Source: JAWLBW01 sp041687475
GTDB taxonomy: Bacteria > J088 > JAWLBW01
DNA: 14,151 bases
Reading direction: 5' to 3'
Assembly: GCA_041687475.1 (NCBI GenBank)
Contig: JAWLBW010000102.1
Span: 1 to 14,151 of the forward strand
Part shown: piece by piece, positions 1 to 5,862 of the stretch
Numbering within the stretch: the first letter of the stretch is position 1
Layout of the letters: each line of letters begins with the position of its first letter
Position numbers and translations under genes: made by a program
The notes under the pieces: model-generated
What the model saw: the letters and a program-made list of their open reading frames with translations, nothing else
The model's database searches: none
What the model was told of the DNA's origin: nothing

Positions 1-584
1 GTGATCAGAAGTACATCAGCCAGAAGGAGCAGGCACGCATTCTGGAACTGGTCGCCGCGCTGCCGGCGCCCCGTCACCGGGTGCTCGATGCGCCCTGCGG
101 CTATGGTCGCCTTTCGCCGGGGCTTGCGGCGCTGGGGCTCGACATCTCGAACGTCGACATTTCGACTCCGATGATCCTGCGAACCTGCAGCCGCCTCGAG
201 CGCGACGGCGTGCGTACCTACGGGGTCACCGCCGATCTCTTTCAGGGCCTGCCGTTCGGACCCGATTCCTTCGACGGCGCGGTGAGCGTGCGCATGCTGC
301 ACAACTGGCCCGAGCGTGAGAAGCGGGTGGCCGTGCTCAAGTCTTTCGCCGCTGTCGTGGCCGATTGGGTGGTGCTCACGTACTACGGCAATCCGTTGCT
401 GCACCGGGCGCAGTTCGCCTGGCGCAAGTGGGCAAAGCCCCACGCCCGCCAGAGCATGGCCATGATCTCGCGAAGCGACTTCGCGTCCGAGGCCGCCGAG
501 GCCGGTTTCCGCATTGAACACGTCGAGTCGGTTCTTCCCGTGTTTCATGCCCAATCCATTGCCGTTCTGCGCAAGGTGCGCTGA
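1..584 (+). CDS. Class I SAM-dependent methyltransferase, 5' part missing
   Basis: The reading frame is open to the left window edge (first full codon at position 3), so the start lies outside and 193 residues are visible. The glycine-rich SAM-binding motif I (VLDAPCGYGR) is followed by a DISTPMI segment, as in the ubiquinone/phosphatidylethanolamine methyltransferase-like Methyltransf_11/25 group. An ADLFQGLPFGPDSFDG segment then matches motif II, including the usual 'LPF.D.SFD' pattern, and SVRMLHNW follows. The fold should be cytosolic; I see no signal peptide or membrane segment in the visible part. The substrate cannot be told from sequence. The C-terminus (residues ~150-193) has the normal terminal beta strands, so the gene is complete at its 3' end. 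It precedes the thioesterase gene by 3 nt, so the two are almost certainly co-transcribed. Family membership is confident; the substrate is unknown. Confidence 0.88.
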   Translation, partial: DQKYISQKEQARILELVAALPAPRHRVLDAPCGYGRLSPGLAALGLDISNVDISTPMILRTCSRLERDGVRTYGVTADLFQGLPFGPDSFDGAVSVRMLHNWPEREKRVAVLKSFAAVVADWVVLTYYGNPLLHRAQFAWRKWAKPHARQSMAMISRSDFASEAAEAGFRIEHVESVLPVFHAQSIAVLRKVR

Positions 585-587
585 ACC

Positions 588-1061
588 ATGAGCGGCGCCG
601 GCGAGAAAACAGAGGTAAAACGGGCGCTCGGCCATCACGGCCACTGCTTTACCTGCGGCCCCGACAACCCCAAGGGTATGAACCTCACCTACTGGCAGGA
701 GGGCGAGCGCTGCACGGTGCGTTTTACCTTTGCCGAAACCGAGCAGGGGCCCCCGGGGCATGCCCATGGTGGGGCGGTGGCGTCGGTGCTTGACGAGTGC
801 ATGGGCAAGGTGGCCTGGGTCATGGGGTACATGGCGCTCGCGGCCAATCTGTCGGTCGACTTCCGCAAGCCGGTGCCGTTGGGCGTACCCCTCATCGGCG
901 AGGCATGGGTCGAGCGGTCCGAAGAGCGCAAGGTTTTTCTGCGCTCCGAGCTGCGCCGCCAGGACGACGCTACGCTTCTTGCCGAAGGGCGCTCGATTTT
1001 CATCGTGCCCCGTACCTTCTGGCAGGATATGGAAATCACCCCCGCAAGCGGAGTCGGCTGA
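588..1061 (+). CDS. PaaI/THEM4-type hotdog-fold acyl-CoA thioesterase
   Basis: The product has 157 residues, the usual length for a single hotdog domain. It opens with HCFTCGPDNPKGMNL (about residues 19-33), the Cys-rich entry motif of the THEM4/PaaI-like branch. GPPGHAHGGAVASVLDE (about 54-70) follows and holds the HGG loop and the helix carrying the likely catalytic Asp69/Glu70. The segment 'ANLSVDFRKPVPLG' (86-99) is the typical hotdog central strand. Members hydrolyse acyl-CoA thioesters in the cytosol, usually as dimers or tetramers; the acyl preference is not readable here. ATG at 588 sits 3 nt after the methyltransferase stop, with a weak AGGT element upstream, so translation is probably coupled. 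The stop overlaps the next start (TGATG). A general housekeeping or detoxifying thioesterase is the main alternative to a pathway-specific role. Confidence 0.9.
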   Translation: MSGAGEKTEVKRALGHHGHCFTCGPDNPKGMNLTYWQEGERCTVRFTFAETEQGPPGHAHGGAVASVLDECMGKVAWVMGYMALAANLSVDFRKPVPLGVPLIGEAWVERSEERKVFLRSELRRQDDATLLAEGRSIFIVPRTFWQDMEITPASGVG

Positions 1062-2104
1062 TGATACGTGGTGTCATGGGCGCGGTGGCCACGCGCATCG
1101 CGGCGCGGTTGCCCGTTCTCGAGGGCGAGGCTCCCCTTCACGAGGTCACGACTGAAGACGGATGGCGTCTGCGCGTGGCCGAATACGGCGCCGGAAACGA
1201 TGGGCCGGTCGTGTACCTGCAGCACGGACTTGCGGCAAGCCACCTGGCGTTCGATCTGCACCCCCATGGCTTCAGTCCGGCGCGCTGGCTGGCCGAGCAG
1301 GGATACCGGGTTTACGCGGGCGATCTGCGGGGCCGCCTGTCGGGAAAGCCCCCCGAGGGTACCGATGGAGGCGAATGGTCGCTCTCCGATTATCTGTTGC
1401 GCGATCTGCCCGCGCTTGTCGCGTTCGTGCACGCGCGCACCGGCGAGCGGATGCACTGGGTCGGGCACTCCATGGGCGGTATTCTGGGCCTGGCCTACGC
1501 CGGACACTTCGGGGGAAGCGAGCTGGCCTCCATCACCACCCTGGGCTCGGCGTTGCACTACGGTGTCGGCGGCACCGTTTTCGAGCATGTGAACCGCCTG
1601 CGGCCGCTGCTCACCCGTATTTCCCGTATTCCCTATCGCTCGATGCAGCGTTTCGCCGCGCCGCTGCTTGCGGCCGGTCTGCCGCCCAGCCCTGCCAACG
1701 TAACCGTGCGCAACATGACCCCTGCGTCGCTGGCCGCCATTGCGGCCAACGTCTTCATCGACATGACGCGGGCCGAACTGATGGAACTGGGTAGTACCTT
1801 CGAGGAAGCGGGTATTCGTATCCGTGAGCTCGACCGGCTGGCCGTCGAACTCGCGGCCGAGCTACCCGTACCCTGGCTTTCGGTCGTGGGCGCGGCCGAT
1901 AAGCAGTGCACACCCGACTGCGCCATGTGGACCTTCTCACGCATTGCGGCGCCGGAAAAACGCCTGTATCTCGCCGGTACCCCAAACGGTTGTCGCCACG
2001 ACTACGGTCACTTCGACCTGGTCTGCGGCAACGATGCCCAGACGGAAATCTGGCACCACGTCCGTTCCTTCATCGACGAAATGAACGAGCGCCTACCCTT
2101 TTGA
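1061..2104 (+). CDS. Alpha/beta hydrolase (lipase/esterase-like)
   Basis: I chose the ATG at 1061, which overlaps the thioesterase stop in the TGATG arrangement. The same frame stays open further upstream, but that part lies inside the thioesterase gene and has no family similarity. The 347-residue product has an oxyanion HG (VYLQHGLAAS, 51-60), a nucleophile elbow GHSMGG (Ser137), an acid in VVGAADKQC (Asp280) and a histidine in YGHFDLV (His317). This is a complete Ser-Asp-His triad in the right order. A cap region of about 100 residues lies between 170 and 265. There is no signal peptide, so it should be cytosolic. The family covers lipases, esterases and acyltransferases. Being translationally coupled to a thioesterase and a methyltransferase suggests acyl or small-molecule metabolism (inference). 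Confidence 0.9.
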   Translation: MIRGVMGAVATRIAARLPVLEGEAPLHEVTTEDGWRLRVAEYGAGNDGPVVYLQHGLAASHLAFDLHPHGFSPARWLAEQGYRVYAGDLRGRLSGKPPEGTDGGEWSLSDYLLRDLPALVAFVHARTGERMHWVGHSMGGILGLAYAGHFGGSELASITTLGSALHYGVGGTVFEHVNRLRPLLTRISRIPYRSMQRFAAPLLAAGLPPSPANVTVRNMTPASLAAIAANVFIDMTRAELMELGSTFEEAGIRIRELDRLAVELAAELPVPWLSVVGAADKQCTPDCAMWTFSRIAAPEKRLYLAGTPNGCRHDYGHFDLVCGNDAQTEIWHHVRSFIDEMNERLPF

Positions 2105-2129
2105 CGCTTTCCGGAAGTCGTGATATAAC
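2101..2129 (+). promoter_or_regulatory. Sigma-70-like promoter for the PilZ response regulator
   Basis: TTGACG (2101-2106) and TATAAC (2124-2129) are separated by exactly 17 nt. Each hexamer differs from the consensus at one base. The -35 box contains the stop codon of the preceding hydrolase (TGA 2102-2104). Transcription should start near 2136, giving a leader of about 27 nt. The regulator and its partner can therefore be expressed independently of the upstream cassette. Confidence 0.7.
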
Positions 2130-2162
2130 TGGTAGCGCAAATTCTTCCAAGCCCGAGGCAAC

Positions 2163-2882
2163 ATGACCGCAGTAGCGACCCCGCAGCAGACCGAAGAAAA
2201 GAAAATCAAGATTCTGCTTGTCGACGACATGAGCAACTTCCTCGACCTGGAAGTGAGCTTTCTGCGCCGCAGCGACTGCACCATCATTACCGCCAATGAC
2301 GGCGTCGACGCGCACAACAACACCAACACCGCGCGACCCGACATCGTGCGGCTCGACATCGAAATGCCGCGCATGACCGGTATCGAGTGCTGCCGCATCA
2401 TCAAAAGCGACCCCTCGCTCAAGAAGATTCCGGTGGTCATGGTCACCAGCACCAGCAAGCGCGAAGAAAGCTTTGCCGCCGGCGCCGACGACTTCTGGCA
2501 GAAGCCCATTTCGGAAGTGCACTTTCTCGAGGGCATCAAGAAGTTCGTCAACATCAAGGAACGGCAGGATAAGCGGGTGGCCGTGGGCCTGCAGGTCGAT
2601 TACCGCATCGGCGAAAACAAGGACAAGGTCGTGCAGGCCTTCTCCAAGGACGTAAGCCGCGGCGGCATGTTTCTCATTACCCGCGACACTCTGCCCATCG
2701 GCACCTTCCTCGAAGTCGAGTTCAACCTGCCCGGCGGTTCGCGCATCGTTGCCCCGGTCGAGGTGGTCCGCGAAATCAAGGACGAGTCAGACGGCCACTA
2801 CGTGGGCGGCATGGGCCTGCGTTTCGTCGATCTGGCCGAAGCCGACCAGCGCAGCCTCGATGCGTTTCTGGACAAGCACTGA
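2163..2882 (+). CDS. CheY-like receiver plus PilZ c-di-GMP-binding domain
   Basis: The product has 239 residues and two domains. The receiver (about 15-130) has the acidic pair Asp21/Asp22, phospho-acceptor Asp65 in LDIEMPRMTG, switch residue Thr95 and conserved Lys114 in QKP. The PilZ domain (about 133-236) has RxxxR (Arg134, Arg138) and DxSxxG (DVSRGG, Asp163-Gly168), both needed to bind cyclic di-GMP, and both intact. It is a cytosolic output protein that could join phosphorelay and c-di-GMP signals, classically affecting motility, pili or exopolysaccharide. Helix 2 is unusual (HNNTNT), and an Arg sits two residues before the acceptor Asp where a hydrophobic residue is normal. No kinase gene is adjacent; the nearest is at 6808-9114. 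Its own promoter lies directly upstream. The next gene starts immediately after its stop codon. Confidence 0.93.
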   Translation: MTAVATPQQTEEKKIKILLVDDMSNFLDLEVSFLRRSDCTIITANDGVDAHNNTNTARPDIVRLDIEMPRMTGIECCRIIKSDPSLKKIPVVMVTSTSKREESFAAGADDFWQKPISEVHFLEGIKKFVNIKERQDKRVAVGLQVDYRIGENKDKVVQAFSKDVSRGGMFLITRDTLPIGTFLEVEFNLPGGSRIVAPVEVVREIKDESDGHYVGGMGLRFVDLAEADQRSLDAFLDKH

Positions 2883-3860
2883 GTGAAGGTTCTCGAATTC
2901 AGCAGCGAAACGGGCGCACAGCTCGAACAGTTGCTGGCCGACCTCGAGGCGGGCAGCGTACCGCTGACCGATTCCCTGCCGGGCGGAAGCCGGGTGCAAG
3001 TCGCCGTCTGTTGCGGCGATACGCGTCTCGAACTCTTCGGCATCGTCTCGGGAAACACGGTCCGACTGACCGAAGACCCGGGCGACCTGCGCTTTCAGGT
3101 GCAACGCTTCCGCGAAGCTCTGGGGGAAGAAGAAGCCGCCTCACCCTCGACTGAGGGCGAAGTCCGGAGTTCGACCGATGCGTCGCAAGTAGATACCGCC
3201 TTCCCGGTACCGTCCGACGATACCGTGACCCCTTGCGGAACGGAAGTCGACTCTTCCAACGATCGTGTCGACGATAGTGTTGCAGAGTCGTCCGACGACG
3301 GCGCATGGGACGAGGAAGCCTGGCAGACGGCCGAACGCGAATCGGAGTCCCGCTTCGATTCATCCGAAAGCGACGAAGAAGAAGACGCCGATGCGGGGAA
3401 TGCTTCGACTGATTCTCCGCCGGCGGCAGCGAGCGGCGTCAGGCTGAACCCCATGCTGCAGGAACGCAAGCGCATTCAGGGCCTGCCCGTTCCCAAAAAG
3501 CTGCGCCTGGCCGAAGACGGCGACCTGATGCAGCGCCAGCTACTTTTCCGCATGTACGGCAAGCTGGTGTTTGAAGCGCTGCTGCGCAATCCCAAGCTCA
3601 CCGAAATGGAAGTGGCCAAGCTGGCGAAGCTCGGCACCATGCCATCACTGCTCTTGCAGCGCATTGCCCAGCGTCCCGACTGGCTCCGGTCCGAGCGCGT
3701 GCGTAACAACCTGCTTGCCAATCCCCGTCTACCCACGGCTATCGCGCAGAAGGTGGTGGCCCGGCTCAACCGCCTCGAAACCCGCGCGCTGCTCGGCCGC
3801 AGAGACCTGCCTGCCCCCGTCCAGATCGCCCTGCGCAATCACAGCGCCAAGCTGGGATGA
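2883..3860 (+). CDS. Unassigned protein: N-terminal domain, acidic linker, helical module
   Basis: The 325-residue product starts with GTG directly after the regulator's TGA (zero gap). There is no clear Shine-Dalgarno sequence, so translation is probably coupled. No in-frame ATG occurs before residue 191, which supports the GTG. Three parts are visible: a compact domain (1-80); a Ser/Asp/Glu-rich, low-complexity linker (about 82-180), surely disordered; and a helical module (about 210-325). The helical module has a repeated pattern: NPKLTEMEVAKLAKL, then IAQRPDWLRSERVRNNLL, then NPRLPTAIAQKVVARL, ending in RRDLPAPVQIALRN. I recall this module from unassigned proteins of Deltaproteobacteria and Acidobacteria; no function is known to me. 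There is no signal peptide or membrane segment. Position suggests it works with the PilZ regulator (inference). Confidence 0.88.
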   Translation: MKVLEFSSETGAQLEQLLADLEAGSVPLTDSLPGGSRVQVAVCCGDTRLELFGIVSGNTVRLTEDPGDLRFQVQRFREALGEEEAASPSTEGEVRSSTDASQVDTAFPVPSDDTVTPCGTEVDSSNDRVDDSVAESSDDGAWDEEAWQTAERESESRFDSSESDEEEDADAGNASTDSPPAAASGVRLNPMLQERKRIQGLPVPKKLRLAEDGDLMQRQLLFRMYGKLVFEALLRNPKLTEMEVAKLAKLGTMPSLLLQRIAQRPDWLRSERVRNNLLANPRLPTAIAQKVVARLNRLETRALLGRRDLPAPVQIALRNHSAKLG

Positions 3861-3871
3861 CTTCGGTCGCG

Positions 3872-3915
3872 CTGCGCGCCCATTCGAGTGAAGAGCGTTT
3901 GACAGGAGCGCGCAG
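3872..3915 (+). other. Long-loop inverted repeat downstream of 3860
   Basis: CTGCGCGC (3872-3879) and GCGCGCAG (3908-3915) are perfect 8-nt complements separated by 28 nt. It starts 12 nt after the stop codon of the preceding gene, so it could stabilise the mRNA 3' end. No T-run follows directly; two T6 tracts come about 55 nt later, too far for a standard intrinsic terminator. Confidence 0.35.
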
Positions 3916-3969
3916 GGTACGCAGAGGGTTGGTTCCCGAGACGGTGGCTGTTGCCCTTTCCCCCAGTAG

Positions 3970-4005
3970 TTTTTTGCCTGTTTTTTCTTAACGCTTCTGA
4001 CGTCA
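3970..4005. other. Two T6 tracts one helical turn apart, followed by TGACGTCA
   Basis: T-tracts at 3970-3975 and 3981-3986 are 11 nt apart start to start, close to one helical turn, so the DNA is probably curved here. The perfect 8-nt palindrome TGACGTCA follows at 3998-4005. This is the most AT-rich patch in the window. No gene starts on the plus strand nearby, so a promoter role is not supported. The rest of the 254-nt gap (3861-4114) holds only the repeats listed separately. Confidence 0.3.
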
Positions 4006-4074
4006 CGCTTTATCTTTCACCTCTCGCCCACGCCGCTGAGCGACAGTGCGACCCGTACACCTGCTGGTATCAGG

Positions 4075-4102
4075 GATTGTGGATTGAGGATTGAAGATTG
4101 AG
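4075..4102 (+). repeat. Four tandem copies of a 7-nt repeat, GATTGWR
   Basis: GATTGTG (4075), GATTGAG (4082), GATTGAA (4089) and GATTGAG (4096) run head to tail with no gap. The array reads into the left arm of the hairpin at 4098-4118. It lies just downstream of the minus-strand outer membrane protein gene. A second array with the same 7-nt period occurs at 12469-12500, on the opposite strand. Confidence 0.85.
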
Positions 4103-4118
4103 CCGCCCAGCGGCTCAA
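4098..4118 (-). terminator. Hairpin spanning the outer membrane protein stop codon
   Basis: TTGAGCCGC and GCGGCTCAA form a perfect 9-bp stem with a 3-nt loop. The stop codon of the minus-strand gene (TGA, complement of 4115-4117) is inside the first arm. The sequence after it in the direction of transcription (TCTTCAATCCTC) is T-rich only in part, so termination may be weak. It could also protect the transcript's 3' end. Confidence 0.5.
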
Positions 4119-4657
4119 AACCCGTACCCCACCGAGAGTCCGTACACCTGTGCGAGCCCGCCGCCGAAGACCCAGTCGAACTGGGCAAGCGGTGTAAGCG
4201 ACCACGAACCCAGGTGAAATTCGTAACCGAGGCCGCCGCGCACGAGAAAGGCGGCATGACCCGAGGTGGCCTCGACGCCCGGCGCGGCCAGCAACTTGAG
4301 GCCGCCCCAAGGGTGCAGAAAGGCCGCGGGGGCAATGATACTGGCAGTCGACGTATCAAAGATGCCTTCGACGATGGGGCCGACGCCCAGCCGATATTGC
4401 CACACCGGTAGCCGGAACTCGTATTCGACGCCGAACGTCGGCGCCGCGTGCCCATGGTGAATGGTCGCGCCGCCGAAAACCGCCAGGTGGTGGGGCAGGG
4501 CAGGCCCGTGCCCGACCTCGTCTTGGGCAGGGCGAGTCTCCGGTGTTCGCGTGTCGCGGTCACGCGGTGTCGGATCGGCGGCCGCGGCCGTTGCGGCGGC
4601 TGCGAGCGATACGAAGGCGGCAAAGGTAAGCAGGGCGATTCCAATGCGTAAGGGCAT
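4115..4657 (-). CDS. Small outer membrane beta-barrel-like protein with signal peptide
   Basis: The product has 180 residues. An N-terminal signal peptide (positive start, hydrophobic 5-22, Ala-rich end, likely cut near residues 26-27) is followed by a polar Pro/Thr/Asp stretch (28-52). Alternating strands typical of a small transmembrane barrel then follow: FGVEYEFRLPV, YRLGVGPIVEG, GGLKLLAAPGVE, AFLVRGGLGYEFHLG, WSLTPLAQFDWV and AQVYGLSVGYGF. It ends in Phe, the usual C-terminal barrel signature recognised by BamA. ATG at 4657 has GGAGAA 6 nt upstream on the minus strand, a good ribosome site. I recall related unassigned proteins with the same 'HPWGG' and 'GYEFHL' motifs in Proteobacteria. 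The cargo or role is unknown. It is flanked by an operator-like palindrome upstream and a hairpin on its stop. Confidence 0.8.
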   Translation of the reverse strand: MPLRIGIALLTFAAFVSLAAAATAAAADPTPRDRDTRTPETRPAQDEVGHGPALPHHLAVFGGATIHHGHAAPTFGVEYEFRLPVWQYRLGVGPIVEGIFDTSTASIIAPAAFLHPWGGLKLLAAPGVEATSGHAAFLVRGGLGYEFHLGSWSLTPLAQFDWVFGGGLAQVYGLSVGYGF

Positions 4658-4700
4658 GCATGCTTCTCCGTCACGTGGCCGGGTTCGTCATTGAAGGCAG

Positions 4701-4727
4701 GGTAACGGCATTACCGGTAAGACGGCA
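4701..4727. promoter_or_regulatory. Palindromic, operator-like element upstream of 4657
   Basis: GGTAA(CGGCA)TTACC at 4701-4715 is an inverted repeat. It shares an arm with the perfect 10-nt palindrome TTACCGGTAA at 4711-4720. The pattern GGTAA-CGGCA also recurs as GGTAAGACGGCA at 4716-4727. Repeated, overlapping symmetry about 50 nt before a start codon suggests a dimeric regulator binding site. No regulator is known for it and no clear promoter hexamers frame it. Confidence 0.4.
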
Positions 4728-4904
4728 TGATGCGTGTCATATCGTGCCGTATCTCATGCGCTGTGCCGGGGAGAGTCATAACACGGCTGTCTGCCCGTGC
4801 CAAGTCTGCGCACGAAGATGCAGTCGGTCGGCTTGACGGCGCCTTGCATCAATGCGGTTCGAGAGCGATGATGGCAGCAGGAACCGCTGTAAGGGAGGCA
4901 AGGC

Positions 4905-5024
4905 ATGGAAAAGAAGCTGTGGAGAAGGCCGGTCATGAAGAAGAAGATTCTTCGCAATCTGACCCTGGTTACCCTGCCCGAACAGGGAAACGGAAGAGGC
5001 AACGCGTTTGGTCTGCACCGATAG
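4905..5024 (+). CDS. Small basic peptide, 39 residues, unassigned (precursor-peptide-like)
   Basis: This short ORF has an exceptionally good ribosome binding site: AAGGGAGG at 4891-4898, 6 nt before ATG 4905. The first 17 residues are strongly basic with a WRRP motif at 6-9. LTLVTLPEQ (19-27) follows, then a Gly/Asn-rich tail NGRGNAFGLHR. A second in-frame ATG (residue 11, 4935) also has a GGAGAAGG 6 nt upstream. The 'W-x-x-P ... T ... Gly-rich tail' layout recalls leaders of ribosomally made modified peptides such as lasso or PqqA precursors, but no modifying enzyme gene is visible in the window. A possible promoter (TTGCAT, 17 nt, GATGAT ending 4872) is weak. It converges on the HAD phosphatase gene with 20 nt between stops. 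It could also be a regulatory or membrane-active peptide, or not translated. Confidence 0.5.
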   Translation: MEKKLWRRPVMKKKILRNLTLVTLPEQGNGRGNAFGLHR

Positions 5025-5044
5025 GCTGCTTCCGAACCGGCCGA

Positions 5045-5680
5045 TCAGTCTCTCAGCAGTCGCTCGGCAATCTGTCCGACCTCGCTGAAGGTAACCGTCG
5101 GGTGCCGCGCCGCCAGCGCCTCGGGGCGGGTGAAACCCCAGGTCACGGCGCCGAAGGGCATGCCGATCGCCTGCGCGGCCCGCAGGTCGCGAATTTCGTC
5201 GCCGATGTACATGGCTTCGGTAACGGCGACGCCGCTCTTTCGCAACACCCAACGCAGCTTCCTTCGCTTACCGAAAAGCGAGGTGTCGCAGCCGTAGAGG
5301 GAAATCAGTGAAGCCGTGTCGGAACCGAGCAGCCGGCGTACATTCGCTTCCGTGTTCGATGTCACCATGGCCAGGCTCATTCCGCCCGCGTGCAGTTCGT
5401 GCAGCATCTCGTGCACCCCCGGAAAGAGGGCGATTCGGTCGATGTCGCGGGCCATTAGTCGGCGCATGTGGCGGGCGAGCATGGGCACCTTCCACAGGGG
5501 AATGCCCAGATGCGCCATGATTCGCCGGCCGTCCATGCCCCGCAGGTCGTCGAGTTCGTCGGTGCTGATGGGGCGAAAGCCGAAGCGCCGGGCAACCTGG
5601 TTGAGCACTTCGACGAACCACGGAAAGGAGTCGGCCAGCGTGCCGTCGAAGTCGAAGATGGCGAGTCTGTAAGGCGTCAT
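5045..5680 (-). CDS. HAD-superfamily hydrolase, phosphoglycolate phosphatase-like
   Basis: The ATG at 5680 gives 211 residues and places the catalytic motif at residues 10-15, as the family normally does. A GTG at 5716 would add 12 residues with no homology logic, and neither start has a good ribosome site. Motif I is DFDGTLADS (nucleophile Asp10, acid/base Asp12). Motif II is VTSNT (Thr107/Ser108). Motif III lysine is in FGKRRKL (Lys138). Motif IV is YIGDEIRD (Asp161, Asp165). A helical cap lies between residues 16 and 85, so it is subfamily I. It should dephosphorylate a small phosphate ester or phosphoglycolate in the cytosol; the exact substrate is not readable. It follows an alpha/beta hydrolase gene on the same strand after 182 nt. 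Confidence 0.88.
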   Translation of the reverse strand: MTPYRLAIFDFDGTLADSFPWFVEVLNQVARRFGFRPISTDELDDLRGMDGRRIMAHLGIPLWKVPMLARHMRRLMARDIDRIALFPGVHEMLHELHAGGMSLAMVTSNTEANVRRLLGSDTASLISLYGCDTSLFGKRRKLRWVLRKSGVAVTEAMYIGDEIRDLRAAQAIGMPFGAVTWGFTRPEALAARHPTVTFSEVGQIAERLLRD

Positions 5681-5862
5681 GGGGAAGGGGGCTATCGCAG
5701 CGTCCGGACATTCCACGCTATCAGAATAGCATCATCCGGCGCCCGGCCCGTTGCCTGCTGTACATCGGCGCACGAGACGGTAGCGTTCGGCGAAGGTCGC
5801 GTTCCACCCCAACCGGTTTCTTCCGTTCCGTCGTAGGCCGAGGCAGGGTGGCTGACGCAGTA

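Noticed and set aside
689..1588. 299-codon minus-strand open frame antisense to the thioesterase and hydrolase genes
   Set aside because: It is an antisense shadow of two well-supported coupled genes, with low-complexity composition, no motif and no ribosome site.
3857..3991. 44-codon ORF overlapping the stop of the preceding gene (ATGA)
   Set aside because: There is no ribosome site and no recognisable composition; open frames of this length are expected by chance in GC-rich DNA. The ATGA overlap alone is weak.
4053..4150. CCGTACACCTG present twice about 87 nt apart
   Set aside because: One copy is inside the barrel coding sequence and the shared length is only 11 nt, so chance or remnant duplication cannot be told apart.
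4003..4674. 223-codon minus-strand frame overlapping the barrel gene
   Set aside because: The overlapping frame at 4115-4657 has a signal peptide, barrel strands, terminal Phe and a ribosome site; this one has none.
4944..4956. Short GAAGA/TCTTC inverted repeat inside the small ORF
   Set aside because: A 1-nt loop cannot form a stable hairpin, and it falls in a Lys-rich coding stretch.
5045..5716. Longer HAD phosphatase from GTG 5716
   Set aside because: The 12 added residues do not fit the family start, and there is no ribosome site at the GTG.
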